A DNA stretch of 56,933 nucleotides from Cochliopodium minus (GCA_024220525.1 JAMYWO010000010.1:55236-112168); one strand, 5' to 3'; positions 10,312 through 20,744 are shown, numbered from the stretch's first letter. Numbers and translations are program-made. Notes: generated from the sequence alone by a model not told the origin.

Positions 10312-10497
10312 ATGCAAACTATCGTACAAAAACTTAATTTAACTGAAGGAAAGACAAATAGAAAGAAAAATAAAGCAGGGACAGGAAGAAAATCAACATT
10401 AAGATCATCAAATTATTTTCTAACAATAAATACAAATGTATTTCTCATGAAATGTTTTATTCCAGATGTTCTTGATGAATATGGTGGATTGCAATAA
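10312..10497 (+). CDS. Basic ORF, probably a truncated fragment
   Basis: Sixty-one codons from the ATG at 10312: a Lys/Arg-rich start (EGKTNRKKNKAGTGRKS) then LRSSNYFLTINTNVF. From about 10413 the frame only mirrors the antisense methylase gene. Real coding would therefore end near 10440, and the ORF is probably a 5' fragment fused to the back of that gene. SNYFLTINTN faintly recalls motif I of rolling-circle Rep proteins; this is too short to rely on. Confidence 0.3.
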   Translation: MQTIVQKLNLTEGKTNRKKNKAGTGRKSTLRSSNYFLTINTNVFLMKCFIPDVLDEYGGLQ

Positions 10498-10742
10498 TTA
10501 TATTGTCCCCATTCTATTTCCTCATCCAAATTATTTTGTTCGCTGTATAATGGGCAACAATCAAAATCAAAACGAGAGCAATCCATCCATTGTATCATCT
10601 CTTTTGGGGTTTCAACATTATTGTTGTTTTTGTTCAAATTGTACACTCTGAGAGTTATTTTTTCTTTTTTGATTTTGTTGGGCATATCTCTTTTCAGAAT
10701 TATAAATTTATTTTTAGTTAAAAATAAATGCTCTTCCATCAT
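10413..10742 (-). CDS. Phage/virus-type DNA N6-adenine methyltransferase (Dam, PF05869-like), truncated
   Basis: From the ATG at 10742 the frame reads a ~30-residue leader, then NNNNVETPKEMIQWMDC, FDFDCCPLYSEQNNLDEEIEW and QYNYCNPPYSSRTSGIKHFM. The order (ETP helix, FDfDpcP strand, W, CNPPYS catalytic motif) is that of the small Dam-type methylases of phages and DNA viruses, which methylate adenine N6. The protein ends about 20 residues after NPPYS, so the C-terminal half of the Rossmann fold is missing. It is intronless, head to head in sequence overlap with the fragment at 10312. Virally derived by inference. Confidence 0.65.
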   Translation of the reverse strand: MMEEHLFLTKNKFIILKRDMPNKIKKEKITLRVYNLNKNNNNVETPKEMIQWMDCSRFDFDCCPLYSEQNNLDEEIEWGQYNYCNPPYSSRTSGIKHFMRNTFVFIVRK

Positions 10743-10824
10743 GATCCTATCTATTTGAGATCGATTTGACTCATTATTTCAAACAATTATTAAAAACTTA
10801 AAAAAATATGTGTTCAATAAAATT

Positions 10825-11142
10825 TTAATATGTTAACAGTATATCGTTATCATCATCATCATCATCATCATCTCTTTCATCAAAAACTTGTTTTTCCAGT
10901 TCTTTGTTAACTTGAATTGATTTCTTGGCCCAATGGTTTAATGAAGAAAATTTCTTTATTGTTTTCTCCAAGTTATCTACTCTTTCTTTAAGACTTTCAA
11001 TTTCCTTATTTTGATTTTCGAAAATTTTATGAGCATCTGATTTGATAGATTTTTTTAATCCAACCATCAATTTATCCAATGATTGATCAATTGACTCATC
11101 TAATTGGGTGATAGTGGTAATTTTTTTGTTTCTGTTTGTCAT
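10825..11142 (-). CDS. Coiled-coil protein with poly-Asp tail
   Basis: The 105-codon intronless ORF begins MTNRNKKITTITQLDES. A heptad-patterned coiled coil follows (NQNKEIESLKERVDNLEKTI), and a run of eight Asp near the C-terminus is encoded by a GAT repeat (ATC on the plus strand, 10850-10872). Its frame is intact. No family is recognised; small coiled-coil proteins of this kind are common in virus-derived elements. Confidence 0.5.
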   Translation of the reverse strand: MTNRNKKITTITQLDESIDQSLDKLMVGLKKSIKSDAHKIFENQNKEIESLKERVDNLEKTIKKFSSLNHWAKKSIQVNKELEKQVFDERDDDDDDDDNDILLTY

Positions 11143-11290
11143 AGTTGCTATTTTTTTTAAAACAATAACTGAAAAAATAATTTTAATTTTTTTTGCGCCA
11201 AAATTATCACAGGAAATATATTATAAAAATATTTGATCGGGTAAGTCACATATAGTAAAGTTTTAAAAAGATTGTTGGGAAGTTTTAGAC

Positions 11291-11564
11291 ATATCATATT
11301 TCTATTATTATTTTTGTTGCACAATATGCTTCTGTCATTCCAACTTATATTAGAGAGTTAAGTTATTACAATATAATATTCAATCAAACTACTTTTGCAT
11401 CATTAAAGAGTATTTATGAAAGTTATTTTAGAAATTTTAATAGTGAAAAAGAGTTTGAAGAATGGTTGAGAAATAAATTGAGTTTACCATATTCTTTTTT
11501 CTTTGTTGATAAAATAAACAAAAGAAAATTTATTGCAAAAGCACCTGTACTTGATAATTTTTAA
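11291..11564 (+). CDS. Orphan ORF fragment in the virus-like island
   Basis: The open frame 11291-11564 (no ATG near its start) encodes QYASVIPTYIRELSYYNIIF, NSEKEFEEWLRNKLSLPYSF and KFIAKAPVLDNF, then TAA. It is aromatic-rich and looks like real protein rather than A/T noise. The 5' end seems lost. The function is unknown. It is followed within 15 bp by a GA/CT hairpin. Confidence 0.4.
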
Positions 11565-11575
11565 ATTATGTGAAG

Positions 11576-11705
11576 TGGAGAGAAAGAGAAAAGAGAAAAG
11601 TTTGCAAAATACTTTTATAAATATTGTAGAAAATTAAAAATCTATTTTATACAATAGACTTTTTCAAATCATTTTCTCTCTCTCTTTTCTCTCTTTTGTT
11701 TTCTC
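11576..11705. repeat. GA/CT hairpin module, copy 2
   Basis: A GA-rich arm (11576-11605) and a CT-rich arm (about 11672-11705) flank an A/T loop. The right half, starting CAATAGACTTTTTCAAAT and ending TTTTCTCAAAGTA, recurs in copy 3. Confidence 0.7.
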
Positions 11706-11759
11706 AAAGTAATAATTAAAGAATTTATTATCAGGATGGAATAACTAAATAAAAAAGGT

Positions 11760-11896
11760 GAAGAAGAGAGAAAGTGAGAGAAGAAAATAATATTGTAAAA
11801 AACTTTTAGAAATATTTTCTATTTTTAATATTATATTTATTCAATAGACTTTTTCAAATTATATTTCTCTACTCTCTCTTTTTCTCTTTTGTTTTC
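11760..11896. repeat. GA/CT hairpin module, copy 3
   Basis: A GA-rich arm (11760-11787) and a CT-rich arm (about 11863-11896). The right half is near-identical to copy 2, so the two are a direct duplication with about 188-bp spacing. Confidence 0.7.
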
Positions 11897-11928
11897 TCAA
11901 AGTATAAATGAATATAAAATCGTGGAGG

Positions 11929-12099
11929 TGTTGCCGTCCATCAATTAAGAAACTACACAATTTTGATAATAGTAAAAATATAGATTATATAGGAAAAAAT
12001 GCGAACTGTTGGCGAGGCTAAGGATGGCGAAAGTAAGGGAATAATATAGGGAAAGATTAGGGGAATGGAGGGCGAAAGATAAGGTGATGGACGGCAACA
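11929..12099. mobile_element. 171-bp element with perfect 15-bp terminal inverted repeats (MITE-like)
   Basis: TGTTGCCGTCCATCA (11929-11943) and its exact reverse complement (12085-12099) bound a 171-bp segment. The inside is G-rich on the plus strand (GGCGAGGCTAAGGATGGCG; GGAGGGCGAAAG), unlike its surroundings. It has no ORF. No target-site duplication is evident. A miniature inverted-repeat element is the simplest reading; a structured RNA or a viral replication element is an alternative. Confidence 0.5.
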
Positions 12100-12616
12100 A
12101 AATTAAGCAATAAAATAGATTTTGGTTTGAAAGAAATGATAAACAATTAAATAATTTTCGAAAAAAAAAAAAAAAATTGCTTCTTTGAAATTTAAATTGG
12201 AATGATTAATAGTAATTTCTAATCCCATATTCTGGAATATTAAAGTTAATTTTTCATTTTTTTTTAAAATATGAGAACCCCCAATAAAAAAAGAGATATC
12301 CCTGGTAGATTCATCAATTTAAGCTTCTTTTTTATTTAATTTGGTATTTATCTCAGAAATCAAATTTGGAACTCTTTGAATCAAACAGAGAACTTGTAAA
12401 ACCATATGGATGGAAATTAAATCTTGATATGAAATTGAAAAATAGATTAACTTTGGGAGAGAATGATACAAGTAAGAATCATCTTTCAATTAAAAATTTT
12501 GTTATTGGATCAAATTATAAAACAACTTTACTATCACGAATAATGTTTTCATTGAAATTAAAATTAATATCAAAAATTAATCAAAAAAAAATTTTTCCAC
12601 TGATAATTGATTATTA
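12100..12616. other. Boundary between the accessory island and the LRR fragment
   Basis: No firm gene. A plus frame 12366-12617 (LELFESNRELVKPYGWKLNL) and a minus frame at about 12325-12180 (STRDISFFIGGSHILKK) look protein-like. Neither has a credible start, and they are probably remnants. Confidence 0.25.
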
Positions 12617-13183
12617 AAAGTCATTTTGTTCGAGCAACTCTTTACTTTCATCGAGAAATCACAGACCACCGATAAAAAAATCACTTGGTTGTCCATAGAC
12701 AATAACTTCATTGGAGATAATGTGGGCGATATGATGTGCAATTACATCATGTCGAACAAAGATATTATTTTCATAAGCTTTTCTGAAAACAAAATTTCAA
12801 GGAAATACACTGACGTTATAAACAAATGTGTAAAAAAAAAAAAATTTTTAAAAGAGTTTTTTAAATTGTTTTTCATTGAATATAAAGGTACAGGAAAACA
12901 GAACTAAACCACAACAAGCATTGGAAAGAATTCAAAGTTTTAAAGAATGGACACCTTGGACTCACCAGTAAAAATTAATGTTAATTTTTTTTAATTTTTT
13001 TTAATTTTTTTTTAATTTTTAAAAACTAGCCGCTTCCCACTTCAATTTCACCGTTCTATTCATTCTTTTCTTCTTTGTTTGAAAAGACAGCAGAAGCTTA
13101 CTAAATTGAAAGTTCCCAAATTTGTTTTGTATGAGATTCTCAAAAATTTTAGATTTGCTTCTTTTAATATCACCAATTTTTAA
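12617..13183 (+). pseudogene. LRR-family gene, 5' truncated
   Basis: The first visible exon follows an AAAAG acceptor and reads LFEQLFTFIEKSQ, ITWLSIDNNFIGDNVGD, DIIFISFSENKISRKYTDVI, a leucine-rich-repeat pattern. Two in-phase introns (about 12828-12889 and 12969-13028) join it to WTPWTH, then FHRSIHSFLLCLKRQQ, then LKVPKFVLYEIL and TAA at 13181. The C-terminus parallels the LRR protein at 43117 (TFLLILKRNKVKIPKFVLFE). There is no start codon or upstream repeat; the 5' part is replaced by the accessory island. Truncation by insertion is likely. Confidence 0.5.
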
Positions 13184-13385
13184 AATTTTATTAAATTCTT
13201 TCTTTTCTTCCAACTCATCAGAATGACTAAATTACTCAATATTTTTAACTCTTTAATGGAGTTTACTTTCTCCTTTTGAGATTTCTTTTCATGTTTAATA
13301 AAAAGATAAATAATTTTGAAAGGATTGGAGAATTTAAAAAAATTTTAATAAAAAAACAATTAAAATTATTAAAATAAAATACATT

Positions 13386-15611
13386 TTATAAAGTTTCAAT
13401 TTGATAATCAATGAAATACAAGAGAAAAATGAAAGAAGTCCCAAATATCAAAAAGTTCCAAACAAATATTTTTCCGAAAATGTCACCAAGTCTCTTTGAA
13501 ACAAACTGAGAAAGAGGAACCAACAATACCTGAGAAGACAAGGCCACAAAAGACCATAACTTTAAATTACCATAAGAAACACTGATGATAAATTCGTTTA
13601 AAACAGCACTGAAGATGAAACAAAGGGAAAAAGAAATGTTCTTTGGGTACCTCGCGCTCTTCATTGGAAAGAAAAGATGTCTTGAAATCCAGTTACGTAG
13701 CGTTGTGTTTATTGTGGACCAAAAAAATTTCAAATCCGAAGAAGTCCACCATTCTCCTAAATAATTTAAAAATAAAGTAAATGATTAATAAATAATTTAA
13801 AATATTTTAAGACCATAAAATTGTCTATCACCCCACATTAAGATTTCTGCCCAAACATTTAAAAAAATTTCGAAGACAACATAAAAAGCCAATACCCACA
13901 TTAACGTGAAAGGAAGCGCAATGTTAAAATTGAAAATTATCATACTGTGTAAGGAGAAATCCTTATTTTTTACAAAATCTTGTAGCAATGGCACCTTTAT
14001 TTTCGAAAAATAGATTTTGTATTTAATCGTTTTATAACAAAATAATAAATTTTACCATCCATTCTACGTTGATCACATATATCACATAAGAAAGAAATAA
14101 CTAAATTCAAAAAAAATAAACTAACAACTTTATACAAAAAATCATTCAAATTAACAAATAAGATTAAAAAAATAATAATAAAATAAAAAAAAATAAAAAA
14201 TAAAAATAATAAAATAAAAAAAAATTTTTAATAAAAAAAAACAATAAAATAATAAAATAAAAATAATAAAGAATAAAAAAAATAATAATAAAATAAAAAA
14301 TAAAAAATAAAATACAAATTGCAATATGCTAAAAACGAAATAAAAAAGATCTTTTCTTTTGGGAGGACGAGGATAGATGACTTGATAACACAAAGAAGGA
14401 GCGAGGAGAAAATGGTAGAGGTTGAACAAGGAGAGATTGATGGGGTACTTGAGTTTGTGTGCGAAAGACATCACTGGAGGGTTTTGTCTGTACATGTTCC
14501 TCAGTTTGAAGTTTATGTGTGTGTAGGAGATTAGTTTCAAAACCCAGGACATGATCACTATCATGATAAATATTGATGTGACTAATTCAAATATAAAACA
14601 TTAAAAAAATAAAATCAGAAAAAGAAAAAAATATTTAAAAATAATATAAAAAATTAATTTATTTGTATAAAAAGTATTTTTAATTAAAAATCTAAAAAAA
14701 AGTAAAATTTTATATTTATTAGTTTTCAAAAAATTGTTTCTTTTTTTTTTTTTTGAATTAAAAAATGATATTAATAAAATAATTTATTTTAAAATAAAAA
14801 TTAGTTTTTGTGTTTGGAAAAATATTAAGATAAGGAAAGGAGAATTTAAAAATTAAAAATAATTTTTTTTTTAATTCCCAAATTTTCAATTTACTCATCA
14901 TAGGTTTGGAAACAGTGACAGAGACTACAGAAAAGATGATCAAAGCAACCACATTGACGATTTGAGTCAATAGGATGTTTTCATCGGACATCCTCCTTCT
15001 CACCGCGGCGATCTCTAAAAAATAGGCGAAATGCGCGAATATTAAGGCTCCCCCCATTATCTTGATCAAGATGGGCCCATCTGGGATGCTGATGATATCC
15101 AAGCAATCTGAAATTCCTCCTATGTTTATCATAGTGCGGATATTCATTTTCTCCATGTTTTTTATTATCAAGGGGATGTTTATAAACACCTAAAAAAGAT
15201 TATTTATAACAAATTATTTGAATAATGCTCATTCCATGGTTATATTGCATATTATATCAAAATGATTATTTAAATATGCATATTTAATGATATATCATTA
15301 TTATCATTATATTGTTATCAGGAAATCTATTTATGTTTAATTCAAAAGTATATATGGATCAAAGTTTAAATTATGATTTTATTTGCCATTATGAACAGAA
15401 TTATATTCTTGAGTCTCATTAAACTTCCATTATCCTCCGATGTTAGCAAAGATGGTCTTATCCACACATCATAGTTGGGCACCCCCTTGATTTTAGGGAT
15501 CATAAGACCTTTGCTGTTGTCTGACGATAACATTTTTTCATTGATGATGAGAGGGGATGAGATTGATGATTCATTGCTTTCATTAACAATAAAAGAAACT
15601 TTATCGTTCAT
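13386..15611 (-). CDS. DGAT1/ACAT-like membrane-bound O-acyltransferase with Asn at the catalytic His
   Basis: Six minus-strand exons from the ATG at 15611: a polar leader (MNDKVSFIVNESNES), then hydrophobic segments with MGGALIFAHFAYFLEIAAVR, SFAHKLKYPINLSLFNLYHF, LAPSLCYQVIYPRPPKR, DRQFYGEWWTSSDLKFFWST, RHLFFPM and a C-terminal membrane region. LCYQVIYPR and the spliced FYGEWW (the family has FYxDWWN) place it with the DGAT1/sterol O-acyltransferase branch of MBOATs. That branch makes triacylglycerol or steryl esters in the ER from acyl-CoA. The active-site motif normally reads S-A-F-F-H-E; here it is FSAVLNEFIISV with codon AAC, so the catalytic His is Asn. The frame is otherwise intact. 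It could be a pseudo-enzyme, a neofunctionalised paralogue or a sequence error. Confidence 0.82.
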
Positions 15612-16031
15612 TTTTTTTTTATTACAAAATTTTGTTAACTTCTTTGGATCACAATAAAATATCTGTAATATCATATTTTTGGATAGTTTCTAATTCCAAT
15701 TCTCCCTTTTTAGAAAGTAAAAAAAGATAAATTTTTTTTATTAAAATAAACGATGTGTGTCAAATGAATCATTTCCATCTAAAAAATTTTATACAAAAAA
15801 CTCTTTTTAATGAAATCAAAAATATGTCAATTGATCTGTGTTCAAAAATTCGATTTTTTACATTATTTTAAATTAAAAAATTAATTATTTTATAGAAACT
15901 TTTGAATTTGTTCCCAAAAATTAGAGGGATTAATTCAAAGCCAAGAATACAGAAAATATTTTATCTTTAATGATTCAATTAAAAAAAAAAAAAAAATCAA
16001 ATAAATAAAGAAAGGAAAGAAAAAGAGAGGT
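15612..16031. other. Intergenic, A/T-rich
   Basis: The interval between two minus-strand genes: upstream region of the MBOAT and 3' region of the GT18 gene. Homopolymer A/T runs only; no ORF or RNA gene recognised. Confidence 0.6.
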
Positions 16032-18673
16032 TCATGAAGATTTGTATCGCTTGACATGAGCATCAATGTTGACTTTAAAACGATCCAGAAAATCTCGAAG
16101 TCGAAAAGGGGGATGGATATAAGAATGATCCAACTTGTTTTTTTTGATGTTGATGAGGGCATTCTCCAACTGAGTTAAATTGTTGAAGTTGACATGGTAA
16201 ACGTAGGGAGGACCGACGTACTCCAAGTATCTATGTTGGGATGATCTGCTGTTGAAGTAGTCGAAGTGGTCTGGGTTTTTTAAGTCGAGGGATCGCTTGA
16301 ATTGGACGATGGTGTCTCCATCTCTATCGCCAAAAACAGCGTTGATGAATGGGACTCCATAACATAATGATTCCATTGCCTGATTAAAAAAAAATGTGAA
16401 TAAATTTATTCAAGAATGCAAAATGCTGAACAACATTGACAAAAAAATTCTTAAATTTGATATGATTTTTGAATATTAAAATAATAAGAAATTTTATTAA
16501 ATAAAATTATCAAATAAAAAACAAAAATAATTGAAAATAATCAAATAATCAAATAAAAAACAAAAATAATTGAAAATAAATTTTAATCTGGTCAAACATA
16601 AGTAAAATAATAAATTAAACAAAATAAAAAAAAATAAAATAAAATAGTGAAATAAAATAATAAAATATTAAAAAATAATAAAATATTAAAAAATAATAAA
16701 ATATTAAAAAATAATAAAATAATAAAATAATAAAATAATAAAATAATAAAATAATAAAATAATAAAAAAAAAAAATTAGATAATTAAATTAGATTAAATA
16801 TGGAAAAAATTATTTACAGAAGGACCATCAGGGGGATACCCCAAACCCAAAAACACAGAAGCATTAGCCATAAAATTGAGCCATTGATCACGAGGCAAGG
16901 GGCCATAATTGTGAATATAAGAAGGGATGAGCGCCGCATTCCCCTTCATAAAACTTATCACTTGTGGAATATACTTTTTGATTATGCTCCATACCACTGG
17001 TTTGTACTTCAAAAATCTCACTTCTTTGCCCCAGACCATCCCTTTTTTTTATTTTTAATTTTATTTTATTTTAATTTATTTTTTTTTATTTTTTAATTTA
17101 TTTTATTTTATTTTTTACATTTAAAATTTATTTTTATTTTATTTTTATTTATTTTATTGCTCCTTATTTAATTTTATTGAATCTCAATGAAAAAATTTTA
17201 TGAATTTATATTAAATCAATTTTTTTTCTTTTTTTTTATTTATTTTAATTTTACATGTAAAATACTTTTTTAAATTACAGTATAGTTTTTTTTTTTTTTT
17301 TTTCATTGAGTTATACCATGAGTTCTCTGCTCATAGGGAACAACCTTCTTAGGACAAGCGTGCTCGACAGAATAGCCCATAAAAGTGTTACCAGGGTGAG
17401 GATAGGGAGTCCAACTCTGAAGAATGTCGATGTTTTCAAAAGTGGATTTGGGATAACCCCAAAAATCCACGAAGATTAACTTGTGGCGGTCTTTGTCTAA
17501 AAATCTCTGGTGTTGTAGAACCTCTTGCATTTGAATGAAATCTGTCACTATTGCATCCACTTTGTGTCTATTTTTTTTAAAAAAAAAAGTTTAAAAATTA
17601 AGTAGATATTTATATCAAAAATTATTGATTTATAATAAATAAATAAAATGAATAATTTGTAAAAAGATAAAAAAATTTTGTTCTACTTTGTAATTTTTTA
17701 AAATTTTTTTTTCTCCTTATTTCATTGCTAGAAATTTCAATTTTATTTATTTGAACAAAAAATAAATTGCATAAACGTAATTTTTCACGGATCTTTTTTT
17801 GTCACATCTTGTTAGAATTAAAATGATATATATTTTTAATTTATATATATATATAGTAACTAAAAAATATTTTTTTTTTTTGGCTTAAGAATATTTTCTT
17901 CAGAATGTTTTTTATTGTTATATTATTGCAGAATATATTAAATTTGTTTATCAATTTATGAATTTAAACATGATTTTTTGAATTATTATTTTATTATTTT
18001 TTTTTAGGATTATCCTTACCCATTTTCCTTATAATAAAGCTCCAATTCATTAACATTGTTCGTGTGGAAGTAAGAGTAATTGTAATATTTCAATGCAATA
18101 TAAAAGGATTCGGACAATATCACTTCTCCCAATGGATAACCCTTTATTTGTTTTAAAAAAATTTTGAATTGAATTTTTTAAAAAATTTTGAATTTCGGCT
18201 GATTTTTTATTTTTTTTATAATTTTACTTTATGACTCATTATTTCATTCTCTAGATTGCCAAACTTCGCCCCAAACATCAAGAAGAAATAGTTTTTCTCC
18301 TAAATTTGAATAAAATGAAATTAATTTTGTTTTATAATTATTATAATCAATAATAAAAAAAAAATATGTATTTTTTTTCAATTACATCAGATTCTGTTTG
18401 AAATAAATTGGATTAATTTATAATGTTGAATTTTTTTTTTTTTATTGGTATACTGGTTTCCATCTTGATATTTTTGAAGATATTTTCCACATGAGATTTA
18501 TCATCAGTATAAATTTCCTATGAATATATTAGGGAATAAAATAAAATATGAATTCTTACTTCTTTGACCAGATTCAATTCTAAGGGATCATGAGATCGAT
18601 GGAGAAATATATAACTGATATTATTCAACATGATCAAGATGAGGATGAAAATAATGTAGACAATCTTTTTCAT
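16032..18673 (-). CDS. GT18-family (MGAT5-like) glycosyltransferase
   Basis: The ATG at 18673 begins MKKIVYIIFILILIMLNN, a type II signal anchor. Short exons follow: HVENIFKNIKMET, EKLFLLDVWGEVW, then GYPLGEVILSESFYIALKYY. Larger exons read VDAIVTDFIQMQEVLQHQ, KLIFVDFWGYPKSTFEN, WTPYPHPGNTFMGYSVEH, then IPSYIHNYGPLPRDQW, FLGLGYPPDGPS, ESLCYGVPFINAVF, YLEYVGPPYVYHVNFNN. This matches GT18/MGAT5 in order: LGE.vLS.elY.AL, tDf.g..., fPHtPdNtFLGfvVE, IPsyv.nhG.l, lFvGLGfP.eGPs, a late 'e..~G.~fln', PhVytvd.nn. MGAT5 adds beta-1,6-GlcNAc to N-glycans in the Golgi; the acceptor here is unproven. A simple A/T intron of about 400 bp lies at 16380-16795. Confidence 0.8.
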
Positions 18674-18948
18674 TCTCGGCGATTTTTTTAATTTTTTTAA
18701 TTTATATGTTTGTTTTTCTCATTTTTCTTGAATTAAACAATACAAATCTTAGATAAAAGAGATTTATCTTCAAATTTTATATTATATTATAATATATTCC
18801 TCAATCAATAGACTAATATTTTGATAAAAATATATTTCGGATGCTTTTTCTTTCCTCTAAAATATTTTATTTAATAAATAAATTGACAAATTTTGTACAG
18901 AAACCTCAAAGAAACTCCCAAAATACTCAGAAAGAATGAAGAGTCAAG

Positions 18949-20652
18949 TCAAAACTTTATCAAGACCTTTGAACGAGAATAAAAAACAAAGAATTGGATG
19001 ATTAAATGAAGGATGGGACGAGGGGCAAAAAAAGATTTTTTGGAAATCCGAGCTAAAAACTTGAAAGAAATCAAAATCTGGAAAATACATCTGTTTATGT
19101 ATGGAGAGAAGTACTTGCTGATGGAAGGGCTCCAGAAAAAACCAGATTCGTATGCTAGTATCCACTGTAGCTGATGCGAAACGGAAAAATCTCCCAAATC
19201 AAAATGAGTAAAGGTGATGTTGGACTGGCACAACAAGGTAAGCAGAATGGAGTCTTTGCGTGTTGCCAAGATTTTGTGAGGGGAGATGTTTTGCGTTTTT
19301 ATTGAAAAATCTAAATCAATTAAAAAATTTGGTAAAGTAAAAATTTATTTTTTAATAAAAAAATTATTCAAGAAAAAAAATTAATAAAATAAATAAAAAA
19401 AAAAATAAAAAAAATAAAATAAAAAATTCAACAATATTTTTTTACCTGCTCTGTACTCCAATAGCAACTTTAAACATTTATATTCCAAATTGGGGTTGGC
19501 GATGGCGTAGTCAAGAGGGATGAGTTTGGATCGGCTCATCTCGTTGACGTTCGTTATCTGCCCCAGCAAAGTTTCAAGTAAATCAACACAGTTGACGAGC
19601 ATCTTGTTCTCACAAAAGAAATGTAAAGCATTCTTCCCATATTTATTTACATTGTTAATCTCCGCTTTCAATTCGATCAGTTTTTTGACGATATCTGTGT
19701 CTATTGACTTGTTCATCAAAGCACATAACAAGGGCGTATTATCTTTTTTCCCTTTCTTGTTTATTTCGCTGCCATTTTCTAGATAATGGCCGATTATCTC
19801 TTTGGTGGTGTTAGGATTGAGCAAGGCCAAGTGGAGAGGTGTATCTTTGTCTTTATTGGCCAAATTCACATCGATTTTTGTATCGATGAAAAATCTGATG
19901 AGATCCAAGGAGATCCTCTCATTAATCGATGCGAAATGCAATACCCCATCCCCATGATTGTCCACAATATCAATTTCTGCTTTATTCTCTACCATATATT
20001 CCAATATTTGACAATTTATTTTGGTATTGTTGGATGCCAGCAATAATGGGCTGTATTGAGAATTATTCTTTGAATTAATCTCTGCTTTGTTTTCTATCAA
20101 AAACTTTATGAGATCTATTTCGCAATTTTTTGTTTGGGAACAAACCTCAAGTAGTGGATCCATCCCATCCTTGTTTTTCAAGTTGAGATAAGACTTTTTT
20201 TCCACCATGTATTCCAATATTTCTTTGTTGGTCACCTTGTTTATTAAACAGATATGGAATGGAGTATATTCAAATCCACTAAAACAGATTTTAATGAATT
20301 AGTTCCAGTCAATATAATTTAATATTTTTTTTTTTTACCCTTGTTTGTTTATATCACTGTTATATTGTATTAATAATTTTATCAGTTCAAAATTTTGATT
20401 TAAACATGCATAATGAATAGGCAAATTATCATCCCCATCAACTATATTCAAATCAACTCCATTCTCAATAAAATATTCCACTATAATTTTGATCATATAA
20501 CTTTGTTTAAAATTATTGCTTCTTCTTTTGCATAAATAGTGCATGGGTGTCTTTTCATCAAGATCTTTTTTGTTCAAATCACTTCCATTGAAGATTAATT
20601 CTTTCAATTTCTCAAAATCAAGGTTTAAATCTTTGCATGCATTGTGCAACAT
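18949..20652 (-). CDS. Ankyrin-repeat protein
   Basis: From the ATG at 20652 (in-frame TGA immediately upstream) three exons give about 10 ankyrin repeats. Examples are KTPMHYLCKRRSNN, NLPIHYACLNQNFELIKLL, DGVLHFASINERISLDLI, DTPLHLALLNPNTTKEI and NALHFFCENKMLVNCVDLL. Introns at about 20280-20338 and 19310-19445 are in phase. After the repeats a ~115-residue C-terminal region follows (DSILLTLLCQSNITFTHFDL; HQLQWILAYESGFFW) and ends at TGA 18949. Ankyrin arrays bind partner proteins; no enzymatic domain is visible. It lies 92 bp downstream of the RasGEF stop on the same strand. Confidence 0.85.
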
Positions 20653-20744
20653 TCAAATATATGACTGATTCAAAGGTAAGTATTTTCTTTTTCTATTTTT
20701 TTTATTTCACTTCAAAAAATAAATTCCGAACAAAAAAACAGTTT

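Noticed and set aside
10312-10440. Rolling-circle Rep protein
   Set aside because: Only one weak motif-I-like stretch (SNYFLTINTN) and no motif II or III; not enough for a call.
14151-14330. Hydrophobic frame that would look like membrane segments
   Set aside because: It is A/T intron sequence within the MBOAT gene; splice sites remove it. The same applies to 4460-4629, 40578-40717 and 51040-51176.
16600-16780. CRISPR-like or satellite array
   Set aside because: A short AATAAAAT-type simple repeat inside a GT18 intron with no spacers.
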